From positions 33,042,745-33,106,744 of the forward strand of contig CM075102.1 of assembly GCA_037576195.1 (NCBI GenBank): 64,000 nt of DNA. The letters are read 5' to 3'. Both the position numbers and the translations under genes were made by a program. Under the pieces are notes generated by a model, which made no database searches, had not been told where the DNA came from, and saw nothing but the letters and a program-made list of their open reading frames with translations. This document shows, piece by piece, positions 14,001-25,300 of the stretch (positions are counted from its first letter, which is position 1; each line of letters opens with the position of its first letter). The stretch is from Phytoseiulus persimilis (lineage: Eukaryota; Arthropoda; Arachnida; Mesostigmata; Phytoseiidae).

Positions 14001-15792
14001 GCAGACCGAAGAGCGAATGCAATTAACGGATGGAAGAGCACCCGAAAGCGTTGAATACGAAGGCTTCCCTGTGTTACCTCGGTTGTCCCCTCTCCGTTTT
14101 CCATGTTCCTTCCAGANAGCTCCCAACCGCTGTTCTAACTGACCCGGTGGCTTTGAGCAAATTTCTACCCGTGATCTCCGAGGAGTTCCACAAGTTAGAA
14201 ATTCCGGACTCTTGCCGAGTGGACACACCAGCGAGCTGACAGCCGCTGGGCAGGCACGAGCATGAAGACAACGTTTTTCCATCGCAGCGCCACGAGGAAC
14301 TGTGATATCGGATGTGAATTCATGCTGTTCGAAATGCAAGAGTTTCGTTTATGAATCAATACATAATATAAGATCGGGAATCTCGTCCGAATGTTCACTT
14401 CTGACATGAGTTTCGAGTTAGCTCGGTCTTCGACCACACAGTTCAGAGTGAATCAGACCGAGCGACAGGAGCGCTTGAGAACTAATCGCGAAACGTTCTA
14501 CTGGTACTAACCAAGATTTCTCTCTTATAGGCGTTAGCTGATCGCGACGTTAGGACATAGAGTGCTGTGTGTGCGTGTGTGTGGTTGCGTGCGTGTGTGC
14601 GTGTTTGTTCTTCCACTTTCCCTGTGGATATTATGAACGCATCCCGTCGAATCTAACAATAAAATACTTCTGTCGTCAATATCTTCTTCATTGAATCACG
14701 CTCGAGAAATTCCCGTCCCTGAACTGTTCTCTCATGAGCAGTTCAGTGATTGGGAACCGTCTTTCTTTCAGGGGAACGAGCAGAATGTACTCTTTCGATG
14801 TCGGCGCAAGTGTGATGCTTTCCGAGAACTGCATGGAATCTCATTGCTGAACTGGATTCGGAAACTGAATCGTAATCTCAATCTGTCTATTCCTTTCAGG
14901 TTCCAACGGAATGGTCAGTTCGGCATCCACAGTCGCTTGCTCTACCCCTTCACCTTCGCAGTCGTCGCTGGCGCTGTCGCTCGTGGTCACCCCTCCCCCG
15001 TCGAATATGGTGGGCACTCCCCAGGCGCTTGGAATCCCTGCGGGCAACAACGCCCTGCAGTTGCGTCCTTCAGAGGCGTGCATCCCTTGCGAGATTTGCG
15101 GCCGTAGGTTCCGGAGTGTTGCCGACGTCCGTTCTCACGTGGCCGCCATTCATCTCAAGAACTCTGAAGACCCCGAGCGGAGATTTCAATGCGAGTTCTG
15201 CCCGTTTCGCGCCTACACTAAAACGTCGATACGTCAGCACATGTTCCTGCACACTGGTGAAGTGCCCTACAAGTGCGATATGTGTAGCTACGGAGCGAGA
15301 CAGAAGTTCCATTTGGACAGGTCAGTGAATCCGATTCTCACGAGTATCCGCTTGATTCCTACCGGCTCTTGTTATTTGGGTTCCCATAACTGTCCGAGGA
15401 TCCTGATCTTGAAAAAAAGTTCTTGGCTTTAACGTTGGCTCATTTTCAGACATCGACAAAAGGCGCACGGCATGGTTCCCACGCCCAAACGAGGTCGCTT
15501 CCCCGGACGACCCTCGAGCGAATTGTCGATCCTACCCGTAGGACCTAGTGCATCTCCCCCTGACAACGGATCTGGCGGCCACAACGGACATTCGAGTGAT
15601 CCCGAAATGCCTGTGTTCCCACCAGTGTTTCCCTCGATGCTCGATCCAATTAGACTCGATCCGACGGCTCTGAACCTTGCATCCAACCTGTTCAAGTTGA
15701 TTTCCTCGAACGGAGGGAGCAGCAGTGCTGGTGGCAATGGGTCTTCGGCCTCGACAGGATCAGATCACAGTTCGCAAAACAACGACCTCTGA
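5015..15792 (+). CDS. Three-finger C2H2 zinc-finger protein, three coding exons, 316 residues
   Basis: Coding exons are 5015-5201, 14900-15320 and 15450-15792. The last two are firm: acceptor TCCTTTCAG, donor CAG|GTCAGT, acceptor TTTTCAG, and a split Arg codon that rebuilds the third finger. That finger reads C-x2-C-x12-H-x4-H across the junction. The fingers lie at about residues 126-147, 160-180 and 188-209, and the last two are joined by a TGEVPY linker. The first exon is inferred. It has an ATG, a G-rich-first-position acidic reading, a strong donor (A|GTGAGC) and a phase (1) matching the 14900 acceptor. More exons could lie in the 9.7-kb intron. The C-terminal tail of about 105 residues is rich in Pro, Ser and Gly. 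A nuclear DNA-binding regulator is likely from the fingers. I cannot assign an orthologue; a BTB-zinc-finger terminal exon is an alternative if exon 1 is wrong. Confidence 0.6.
12729..13835 (-). mobile_element. Decayed Tc1/mariner-type transposase, near full length
   Basis: Read on the minus strand in several frames, this 1.1-kb block follows a Tc1 transposase from end to end. An N-terminal helix-turn-helix region comes first (TKIAIKLGRPK, then YIDDVSRNPG). It is followed by blocks like the family's FHYYG...FREEK and MVWAAVSAESK, then FIFMQENDSIHGS in place of the canonical FQQDNAPxH segment, a PQSPDLNP-like block, and the C-terminal QYETIRKL region. The length suits a 340-residue enzyme. At least three frame changes and internal stops show it is dead. 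The second catalytic Asp lies where the relic reads QEND instead of QDNA. I could not find terminal inverted repeats. It sits antisense in the large intron of the zinc-finger gene. Confidence 0.75.
14117..14117. other. Ambiguous base (N)
   Basis: A single unresolved base is present. It lies in the intron, so no coding call depends on it. Confidence 0.99.
14564..14608 (+). repeat. TG/CG-rich microsatellite
   Basis: Alternating purine-pyrimidine run of GTGT, GTGC and GCGT units, 290 bases upstream of the finger exon. Such tracts can be length-polymorphic. Confidence 0.85.
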
Positions 15793-16989
15793 ACAACGAC
15801 AATAACAGAGGAGGGCAGCAAACGGAACCCATGTGAAGGATTAGGTAACTAGCAGCGGTAGTCGAGACTGTCGACATTGATGAGCTAGTGTCCCAATGAC
15901 CCCGAACCCTCGGTCCTACCGAGTCCTTCCGACGATGGGCGATCGAGGAAATTTTACATCAACAATGGTAGCGCGAGGAAACTCATGACGGAAGAAACAT
16001 AAGGTTGATGATGATGATTGACTGGAAGGTCGCCAGGCTTTCCGACTCTTCATAGTGTTGTGCGATAAGCGGCCACTACAGCTAGAGGAGGACTACAACA
16101 AACATTCCAAGAAAACATTCCAAACTGATAGTTCCAGACTCAGTTTACAGAGTCGAAACTATTGACTAGCAGTCTGACTGTGTGACTTTCAATGCTGCGT
16201 TTTGAGAGCTACGCAAGAGAACGAGTCAAAAACTCATACATTCCACAAACGAACATGCATGCATGCATACACAAAAAGATCTCGTACGGCTCTTCCACTG
16301 AGGACTCAAGCGAACCTTCCCTCGGCTTCGAGGTGACGACCGAAGTCGCTGTCAGAACCAAACTCGCCTACGACGATTGTGATCATGAATGGTGTTGATC
16401 TCTTCCATGCCAAATCTTCCGCAGTTATTTCTCTGCTGCAGATGGCCGCTATTTTTCTGCCTTATATTATCTACCGATGATAGATTTGGGACTCAGCTTG
16501 TGTGGTTGAGTGAAAGTGGTCTTTTTTGTACACAAAAACTGAACACGCTAACCGGATGGTGTGAAACGAACGTAAATTATCGCAAGGAAAAAGTCTTTCT
16601 GCATACGAATGTAGAGATCGACATGGCTATTAGTAAACGCCCTTCCCCCCTACCCATTGAACCGCCCGGCCACCCGCATACTGCCGGGCGAGTCCACTGT
16701 ACGCCACATTAGCCAACTAGAGCTTGAATATTGACTTATGTAAGGACGAACGAGCCAGTCAGAAATGTGAGCGACGGACAGACAAACAGACAAGGAAACA
16801 GACGAACATCCAGAATGTCGAACAGAGGGGAGACAGCCAGAATTTTAGATCAGCGACCAATGCAAAGTATCCTAATTTTGACGAAGACGTCTGAAGAAGA
16901 CCCCACGCCGCCACAGACACTTCAGTGCCTATACTTTTTTTGTGAAGACAATTTTGAAATCTACCACGAGTACTATTCAAACCATTTCG

Positions 16990-17125
16990 AAAAAAAAAAC
17001 AACGACAACAACAGCAAGAGCAACATCAACAACTAAACAACCACCGACAACAACTACAACAACAACAACAATTACCACTACTATTACTCCTACTACTGCA
17101 TCAACCGCAACTACTACAACTACTC
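16990..17125 (+). repeat. CAA/ACT trinucleotide repeat tract
   Basis: A run of A is followed by degenerate CAA, ACA and ACT units over about 130 bases. Read on the plus strand it gives poly-Thr/Asn, and on the minus strand poly-Val, which explains the shadow frames here. Confidence 0.85.
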
Positions 17126-18433
17126 TTAGAAGAAAGATGATGATAGACACTATGTCATACTTCAGCATCTAGGTACCTCTAATTACTATTCTTCGAATTA
17201 TGAGTCTTAAAACCGCCACACAAGCGCGATATACTGGTATTATTTTCCGACGTATGACTTCCGATAGCCGTACAGAAGTTCAAACAACTGCAAGATTTTG
17301 AGTATGTGCGCGCGCTCGCAAGTGTCACATTATTCATGTGAGCCTTACAACCAGGTGTTCCAACGGTACTTCACTCTCTTCTCCTGATATTCTTCACCGA
17401 AGCTGACTCGCTTCCCTATGTTCTGTTTTGATCTCTTGTGGCGATCGGTGAATTATGTCTGCGAGACATCGGACCTACCAATCAACGATGAAGCGAATTG
17501 TTTCACTAGCCATAGACGCGAATTAATTTTAAGCACTGTTGATCATGGCAGATCGTTGCTCCAGAAACCCAAGGTCGCACACATTTGACATAATAATGTT
17601 CTCCGGTTTCGCCAAACATTGATCTCAGTCGACAACGTGTCGTTTCTTCCATCTCTGCAGCAGCGGCTCGTGATGAACAGTGCTTCGCAGTTATTGAGTT
17701 GGGAGCTCGTTGTGCCTAGCTTTCGGAGTGGAGCTGGGCAGTTTCGCTGTTTTTTTTCCTCGACGCCAACCATTGAGGGCATTGTTCCACGGAGTCGTTA
17801 ACCACTACGGCGCGGTCTCAGAGGAGAACTACTACTTTACTTTAACTGAGTTCGTAGTTGTGCAGCTCTTGCGAGCGATTTGATACTTGGGACCGACACA
17901 TATATTGCAGTCGTTCGACCCTCTGTTCACGCCAGACGGCTCTGACCAATCACAGAACAGCTATTTTTTATCAGGATTATTTTCCTTATGACGACAAGTG
18001 GAAAATCTACATGAATGAGACCGTTTCTTGTACTACTGTGCCCCGAGTGAGACAATCAAACCGTGAGCACGGATCACAAGCTATGGAGGGTACCACTACG
18101 CTGCTTATTTCATGGAACCCTTCGATGGCAACGAAACATTCCTACTATTCGGTCAAATCTCAAAGTCAGTCGAATTAGATCTCAGAACAAGCTTGACAGC
18201 TGATCTCATTTGCTAGAGAAGAGGAGCGTTCGCAGTCTGTAGAGCGATCAGGACGAAGGGCATGTCGGACAGCTCCACGGATCGATCTAGCTCATTTGCA
18301 AACTATGGGATGAAAACAATCAAACCAGTTGATCAATCATAGAGCTTCGGAATCGTCGGTCGCTTGTCGGATCGCTGTGCATCCATGAGCTAAACCGACG
18401 GAATTGTTTCAGACTGCCCTTCGTCTGCCATTC

Positions 18434-18441
18434 TGTAAATA
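18434..18441 (+). promoter_or_regulatory. Pumilio response element in the 3' UTR
   Basis: TGTAAATA is an exact match to the UGUANAUA consensus bound by PUF-family RNA-binding proteins. It lies 2.6 kb beyond the stop and 0.7 kb before the poly(A) signal. A single eight-base match can occur by chance in 3.4 kb, so function is inferred. Confidence 0.4.
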
Positions 18442-19148
18442 GTTGTGTGACATATACCGATCGAATCGTATTTCATGGACGCTAAAACGTATTTTGCTAA
18501 TGATAAGGTCTCTCGTCCAGTATGATGGGAACCTAATTCGAAGAGAGCTGCGCCGAGTATATTTTGTGCACGCTTAGCCGCACTTTCGGAAGTACAGACA
18601 TCGATATGAAAATATTACAATGAGCAAAAAAGTCATTCCAAGTTTACAACGATTCCCAACAAATCCATTGACGACGACAACAACTACAAGTCATTACAGG
18701 TTGATTTGGGTCAGATATTTGTGGAAGGTGTGGAACGAACGATCTCTGCCCTATGTATTATGTACTATCGATATTGCCTTAAACTAGTTGAGCACGACTT
18801 GATTGGAATTCATCCAGTGCTAGTGACCTGCCTAAAATACTGGTAGGCGATATCTATGCCAAATCGATAACCACGACGACACAGTGGCCGGAAACCTTGT
18901 CGCATCACGGCATTCAATGTCCCGCGACAGTTTCTGCACGTTTCGACTTCTCACGAGAGAGAAGTACTAAACTACACCGCGTCGCCGAAAGGAAAATGTA
19001 ATGCGGACGGTGAAGAAAACTGAAATGAGTGTACGAATCGTGAGGACGTTTCCGTTCTGTCCAATGATGTAGTGAGTTTTGGACGAGAACGATTTTTCTG
19101 ACCCGAGTTCGATGCAGACTCCGTGATGACCTAATCAAGCAAGAACAG

Positions 19149-19154
19149 AATAAA
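19149..19154 (+). terminator. AATAAA poly(A) signal
   Basis: Canonical hexamer in AT-rich sequence. I found no other canonical AATAAA on this strand between the zinc-finger stop and here. Confidence 0.45.
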
Positions 19155-19175
19155 GATGCAAACTTGATTTGGACT

Positions 19176-19702
19176 GCTCATTTCATCTGAGCTCTTGAGC
19201 TCAGAGATTCCTGAAAAGCAGATGTGCTAAGGCGGTTTTTGCCAAGTGTTTCCTGTCTGCGAGGTCGAGCTAGGAAGGGGGACATCAGTTACGAAACGAA
19301 TTTCGGAAGAGAGACCCAACTGAAGAAGGCCCTCGTTCAGGAAGAGAGACTCCTAGCAGCCGACAACAAAGGGCGAAGGTCAGGCGAGTTCCTGACGGAA
19401 ATCATATCAGACACGACCGTCCTCAAACCGACCTGCAAGAGAGAGCCCCACAAAGTTTGGTTCGACAACGAATGCTGTGTTTTGTATCGATAGGATAACG
19501 GAAAGCCCCACAACAATACTAATCCACAATAAGAAAGGAACGCGTCGAGCATGGACTCAGCTCTCAAACGAGCCAGCCTTGGCAGGGAGAAACCAAGGGA
19601 AGTCCTGCCAATGGAACGGAGAACAGCCATCTCGCTGGTACCCATGGAGGGCGAAGAATTACACTCGGACTAGTCACCATGCGATACACGAATGGCTAAC
19701 TA
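19176..19702. other. Intergenic; possible LINE scrap on the plus strand
   Basis: A plus-strand reading around 19290-19490 ends with HKVWFDNEC, which recalls the (K/P)xWxNxEC segment between endonuclease and reverse transcriptase in non-LTR elements. The match is short and unsupported by any neighbouring domain. Nothing else is recognisable here. Confidence 0.2.
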
Positions 19703-20333
19703 TGTCTAGAGAACGATAGTGACTTGGAGGAACAACGGGGTCAGAGGTTGAGGAGTGGTTTATTCGAGTGGTTTCGCCTTATATAGCCCTCAGCGGAGGC
19801 TTTGTTAAAGTACGCTACGGAACACGACATTTTCCCTCCTACTCGGGTCGTCCAAACATTCGAGTTCCATAGCCGTCGACACGTTTCACCGCGCGCTTGG
19901 GCTGCACGCATCTGGCTGGCGTAGTCGCCCACTGCGTGCTTGAATACATTCTGGGCGACCAGCTCTGAAGCCGTCTGGGACGCTGAAGACACCTGGCTCG
20001 GTCTCGACTCCTATGAATCGAGTCCTCGAACGTCTCGGACACTGCAGGATCGGAGCCGGCTTCCTGAGAAGTCTCAAAAGCTCTCGGTGACGAATCATCG
20101 TATGCCCCACCTGTCGGAAGAGGCTCTTCCTTCTCGCGGTCTGGATCCGTGGCGTCGGCTGAGCATCGCACGGGCTTCTTCCACGCTTGATTGAGATGGC
20201 GAGTGACCAACCTGTATTCTGTTTCGAACCACGCCATAGCTTTCCCAAGTGGGCTGACTGACCTAGCCGATACTCGCTGCGTGCTGACGAGAGCAATTAT
20301 GACTTTTACCCCCCCGCGAACCAGCGAGTTCAA
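19703..20333 (-). mobile_element. 3' end of a Ty3/Gypsy-like LTR element (fossil)
   Basis: A short LTR of 127 bases (19703-19829) reads on the minus strand from TGTC to GACA. It has a TATA box (CTATATAAGG) and an AATAAA in the usual order, and is preceded by a purine tract (AGGAGGGAAAA). Upstream of it (higher coordinates) lies the tail of a Pol reading, with RHLNQ as in integrase C-termini and an Arg-rich end. Short LTRs of this kind suggest a Mag-like Gypsy lineage. No second LTR was found, so the piece is truncated. The coding part carries several breaks, which suggests an old insertion; age cannot be measured without the partner LTR. Confidence 0.6.
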
Positions 20334-21108
20334 GCATTGTGTCGCACAATGTCGACATGGGACTTCATAGATGTCCGCGACCGCGAACGGAGTGCGATCT
20401 CGGATGCAGAGTCTAGTGGGCGGGGATTCCCCGTATAATCATGTTTGTCTGCTGATGTAACCGAATCAGTGGCGTACACAGGAGGAAGGGGGGGGGGATC
20501 GAGCGAACACCCTTAAGATGAATTTCCCGGCAAGCAAACCAAGAAACGGTTACATTTTCGGCGAAAGCTCGGCACGAAGAGCCTGGTTCATGCCCGATTC
20601 GTGGACGTGATTCAGATATTTCACGCCTTTGCGGCGACTGAGCTCGTACAACATTCCTGTCGAAGCTCTATCGATTCACCTTACGAATATTACCTGAGTG
20701 GTTCCCCAGGGGTTCGAGTCCGTTTTTTTTTCGTACGGCGTGCGATCTCAGTTGATGCACGGCATTTCTATCCGAATCATATACCTTTTTTCCACCACGG
20801 GAAGCTGGACTAGCAGACTCATCGACTATTCGGGTTCACCTGAATCGTAAACAAACTAGCCGAAGTACATTATCCGATTAGAGCGCAGTTTTTCTCTCTC
20901 TTGGCTGTTGGTGATGGGTCCGACTGAGTTCCGAATTGGTAATCTACTTCCGCTCGTCTCACCCTCAATGTACACCTATCGAATCATCGGGAAGAATACC
21001 TGACCTGGTCCGACATGGCTCAGTTGAGATTGCGTCACCAATCCCCCATTCGCAATTCCTGGATGCGCCAATGAATTTAATATGAAACGTACCCCCCTCC
21101 ATGCGATC
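20334..21108. other. Intergenic, nothing recognisable
   Basis: Short frames only. A 10-G run lies near 20487. The rest of the LTR element may have been here, but I see no domain. Confidence 0.4.
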
Positions 21109-22364
21109 TCATTTGCTTCCTACCCTAGAGTCCCGAGTACAAGGAACGTTATACGCGGGACCTGAGGGCTGTGGCGTAACCAGGGTATCTGGTGCGCGGT
21201 GCGGCCATCGATAATGGAACCCCCTTCCACCCCGACCGGAATCAGCCATGATCACATGAATGATGATATCAAATGCACTGACTCGCTCCAGAAATTCATC
21301 ATCCAGACGGAATAAGGTCCAAAACTGAACCTCGCGGGCTGTCTTGGTCGCGGATTCATTGATCGCATCGCCAATATCGATGTGATTCGGGAAATCATGC
21401 TCGATCGACAGGACCGCCAGGTTCGAGATTCGAAATTGGCTCAAAGTTGAGCGAAGGTATGACTTGATCAATTTCAAAGCATCCCTCGAAGCTCGCCGAT
21501 CCTATAGTTTCGGTCAGAGATAGGCGGAGGGAAATGACGGTCTTCGGGACGCCGATGTCGAGATTATACTTATCGATGAACTTCAAACGCTCCAGCGGGA
21601 TTCGGAAAAACTCTGACGAACAACGCCCCCCTTCCCCTCCGCTCCACCAGCCCCTCGACGCAGAGGGACCGGTGAGCCTCGTTGAGAAAAATGACTTGGT
21701 TCTACGTTTCTGGAGGGGGGAGAAAATTGGAGTCTACAACAAGATGATACAAAGAACGACCGGCCTTCCAATCCAACGCATTGAAGGAGCCTGGAAAGCC
21801 GGGTACCGGTATGTGTGGAAAGCCACACATGCCGGTACCAGGGTTCCATAACAAAATCTGCAGCAAAACACAGTGCTTCCAACACGTGAAAGACTGCCGC
21901 TGCTCGCACCGCGGCAGAATAAAAATCACGCAAATGTCAAGTATTGAGCTGTCCATACTCCGACGATCTGAACGCATGTTGAACTGCCAGGAGATATTCG
22001 ATATAATTCCCAACATGCGGCGGACGTCGCGACCAAGAGAAATCATCCATTCGGATGAGCGACTGACGGATCCAGGAGCCGATCCTCTGTCTCTCCTGAG
22101 GCGGAAAGAAAGTACAGCATCGCGACTCACAACCTCAACTTCACCAGTCCGGATCTCGGACTTGAAGAAGTCCTTCTAGAGTTGCATTCGGGAGGAAAAC
22201 CCCAAGTCTTCGAAGCACGGCTCACAAAGTACACAATGAGCTAGGTGCACGTCTACCAATCCAGCTCTTCCAAACAAACAATACGTACACTCCACGGAGC
22301 CATAGGATAAGCCGAGCGCTTTTGTCACAACGAAAGTTCCCCATAATTCAGTTTTGTGCAACAA
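21109..22364 (-). mobile_element. Decayed hAT transposon (ZMYM1/TTF-type), mainly its C-terminal dimerisation domain
   Basis: The minus strand at about 21590-21300 reads the hAT C-terminal block: VPKTVISLRLSLTET, then a frame change near 21480, then MKLIKSYLRSTLSQ and LAVLSIEHDF. This matches the family pattern (LR..LT.PVS.AS.ERSFS, then LKLIK.YLRSTM.Q.RL..LALLSIE). A frame at 22176-22364 (LSYGSVECTYCLFG) recalls the TTF-type zinc finger near the N-terminus of such enzymes, but this part is weaker. The two parts are much closer together than in an intact 600-800 residue enzyme, so the middle is deleted or unreadable. The copy is dead. No terminal repeats were seen. A 57-base hairpin sits inside the span. 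Confidence 0.55.
21792..21848. repeat. Near-perfect inverted repeat (hairpin), arms of about 26 bases
   Basis: The core arms GGTACCGG-T-ATGTGTGG and CCACACAT-G-CCGGTACC pair over 17 positions, with one G-T wobble in RNA, around an AAAG loop. Outside this core the arms extend through imperfect pairing to TGGAA and TTCCA. It lies within the hAT remains and in no called exon. Confidence 0.85.
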
Positions 22365-22381
22365 AGTCGGATTCCTCGACG

Positions 22382-25300
22382 ATGCCGAAACGAAGTGTCA
22401 AACCCAAGAAGATGGAGCCCGTCGATATTGCAGATGGTAGGTCGTTAGCCTGACCAGGTCTAAAGAAATTCGAGTCCCGTCAGTTCTCATGTCTGCCAAT
22501 GGACCGGCTTAGAGAGTCAAATCTTCCGGAAGGACTAGAAAACCTGCTCATGTTCCAGGTACTGTCGAAAGAAGCTTGACGACGCCCATAGCCGAATTTC
22601 TGGTAAACCGCCAACTTAACCTTGTGAGGGTGGCAATTTTCCAACCACTTGACGAACATTCCTGCGACAATCTGGGGTTCTCTTCGCATGGAAACGTCTC
22701 AGCAAACCAAGTCGACTCGGCTAACAACAACCCTCACATAATAGAAGTGTCGGCGAGCAAGGAGAGCTCTGAGAGCCGCCAGACCGCCAGTTCTAGCGGC
22801 GTGAATTCTAATTCGCGGTTCATCGAAGATGGAAGCGTTCCGGGGTGTTCTGGCCTCCAAAGGGTCGCCGAGCCCAGCATGCCATCGGAAGATGAGGATG
22901 AGTCAGAAGAGATCGAGGTGAGGATTAATCCAGATGTCGGAGACGACGAACTCCAAGATGGCGACGACGAAGAAGCGAATGCGGAAGAATCAGACGACAG
23001 GAGCACAGGAGACGAAAATGTCGAACACGAGAGAATCCTTCCCACCGTAAGCCTGGAAAATCTAGATTCATTGCCCCAAGGCAACAACGATGGAGAATCT
23101 ACTGAAGAAGCGAGCACCGACTCGGAGGAAAAGAACGGTGAATCCAGTGGAAACTCTCATGTCAAGAGCGCGGTACTCGGAAACGGACACAACAGCACCA
23201 ACGGGGAGGGAAGTCAAAAGATTCACGAGGGAGCAGTCCGAAGCAGGAAACCTCCATCATGCAAGAAGAGAAGTGTTGAATCCGCGGTCGCGCACCTCCA
23301 CGGCGAAGAAATTTCGACCGAGGAATCCGAGCTCGAGAATCGTGATGAAGAAATGCACACTGGAGGAACTATCGGGGATGAAGTTCAGGTTGGGGAAGCA
23401 GCTACTGAGCCGAGGCCGAATGAGGAAGCCAACGCCGAACAGCTCCTGGAGCGAGTTGCTAACGAGAAGGAAATCCGGGCTGTAGATGTCTCTGTTGACG
23501 GAGCCCAGCCTGTGGCAGTCGTTGTTGAGCCGGAGCGGGCTGGGGAACCCGTCCGCGAAGGAGTTCAGGCTGGAGAGTTCCACGGCAGCGACGGCAAAGA
23601 GGAAGAGCAAATCGAACAAGTCCGCGATGAAGGGTTTCATAACCGGGGATCCGGCCGCCGAAAGAACAATGGCGGAGGATTTGCGGCTGAAGAGGCTCTT
23701 GAAGGCGCAAATCAGAAGACGCGGAACCGCAACAGAGCTGAGGCAGAAAAACTCGGAAACGCATCCGAAGCTCGTGCAGGTCAAATCATTCGAGGAGAAA
23801 CTCCGTGCAGGAACGATAGAAGTCTGGTCACCGGACAGAAGCAGAGCCGAGATGAGATTGCTGGCGGGGGAGGCTTTCGCAACGGGAAGCTCTGTCAGAC
23901 GCCACGCGACCCACAAAATCCCGTCGTAGAGGCTAAAAATGATGATGATTATGGTGATGATGCTGATTATGACGATGATGATGGCCCCGGATCCGATGGT
24001 TTCCACACGGAAGACGAAAGTCGCACGACGGACGGTTCCCAAACAGCAGACGATTACCTCACATGCGATGATACGGCTTCGGACACGGAATCTCTGGGCA
24101 CTTTGGGAGAAGCGTACTTCGAATGTGAGGACGGAGCACTAGTAAATGATGAGTCCGACGGCCGAACGGGTCGCGAGGACGCAGCGAAAAATGTCAATTT
24201 GAGAGAAATCGACGACAACTACGACGGCGACTCTTCAGAAGCTTGCATAGAGGACGATGTTTCGAGGAAGGTAGATATTTCAGAAGAAGAGGCCAGCAGC
24301 GACAACTCAGGTCTTCTAGACGAGACCGTTGTTGAAATAACTATTTTCGAAGCGTGCTCGAACGCAATGTCGGTCATCGATGCGGAGAAAATCCCTGTGA
24401 CAGCTTTCAATGAGACAGGATCCTCTGAAAGTGAAATGGACCTCGTCGAGGCTGACAACCGTATTGGCGGGCCTCCTTTATCTGCGAGCGCAGCGCCAAA
24501 AGCCCTTGGAAATGATAGAAATCACTCAAATAATCTTGAAAAGGAGGGGAGGCAACCGGACGTTCCCGAGTCTGCCCCAAACGGCATTGTGACAACCAAA
24601 GAAGTTCCTGAGAGTACTGCAACGTCGACGGGAACCATCAAATACAGTACCGGGACTCCACATGAAGCTGAAGATGTATCGCCCTCACGGGCCACGGCAG
24701 ATGGCGATGATTCGGGTTCACAGATGGTAGCGAACGGCAGCGAACTTCTCGACGGTGCTGCCGCTTCTGTGAAGCCCATGGAAAACGTTGCCATCACGTC
24801 AGATGAATCCGCGAAGTACCTTCCTTCAGCTGGCACGGCACAAGGTGGTCCAGCGGGGAACCCCGCCTTCCCGAATCGAGCCGCAGTCCCTGCAAACGGC
24901 GGAGGAATCCAGACGGGGGAAGCAGCCCTTGGCAACGCCCTTGTGGGAGGACAACCACATGGAGGTCGGACCTCCGGCACGAAGCCGAAAAATGTCAAAG
25001 AAGCTATCGCCGATGGCCTGCCAGCGAGCAAGCTCAGCGCTCGAGATCCCCCGGAACAAGACACGGATGACGAAACACTTTCTGATGTGGAGTTATTCGC
25101 GCGATTTCTGTGCAAAAGCCGTGACCCGTCTGTCAAGCATGTCATGGGGAGCCTAGCGGTCGAACGGAATCGAAATCAAGTTCTATTGGAGAAAAAGAGT
25201 CGTCTGATACGGGCGATTGGGAGCGGCTCATCGAGGGATGCCCGCCTGTTTCTAAATCTCCTCAAAGAACACTTCCTCCGCATCAAGTATGTCGTCAGCT

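Larger units (their letters stand above)
5202..14899 (+). other. Large intron of the zinc-finger gene
   Basis: Defined by donor GTGAGC after 5201 and acceptor CCTTTCAG before 14900. It holds a (TA)n run at about 6923-6939, a 12-C run at 5764-5775, GGTC/CGGT islands near 9655-9695 and 11504-11560, a TG/CG microsatellite at about 14564-14608, and the antisense Tc1 relic. A 277-codon frame on the plus strand at 11261-12094 resembles no family I know and overlaps open frames on the other strand, so I do not call it a gene. If exon 1 is wrong, this is simply the upstream intron or flank. Confidence 0.5.
15793..19175 (+). other. Probable long 3' UTR of the zinc-finger gene
   Basis: From the stop at 15790-15792 the sequence becomes less GC-rich and lacks long open frames, down to an AATAAA at 19149-19154. 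It contains a Pumilio-type motif (TGTAAATA, 18434) and a trinucleotide-repeat tract at 16990-17125. No coding signal was recognised. The assignment rests on the change in composition and the terminal signal; transcript data could show an earlier end. Confidence 0.5.

Noticed and set aside
13824-14339. Minus-strand frame (contains the N) with a CHFEQHEF-like start that recalls a THAP zinc finger
   Set aside because: Only the HF..xxF segment fits. The Cys pair, the Trp and the AVPSLF end of a THAP domain are not present, and the frame lies in an intron beside the Tc1 relic.
14900-15792. Naming the zinc-finger gene as a lola, broad or hunchback relative
   Set aside because: The finger sequences and spacing match none of those that I can recall closely, and no BTB domain is visible in the window.
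19224-19493. LINE endonuclease-reverse transcriptase linker
   Set aside because: One short WFDNEC-like match with no neighbouring endonuclease or reverse transcriptase motif; not enough to call an element.
19703-20333. Ty1/Copia assignment for the LTR fragment
   Set aside because: The Pol tail with RHLNQ and an Arg-rich end fits a Gypsy integrase C-terminus better than the RNase H end expected next to a Copia LTR.
21792-21848. MicroRNA precursor
   Set aside because: A four-base loop and 17-26-base arms are too short for a normal precursor, and nothing suggests transcription through the hAT remains.
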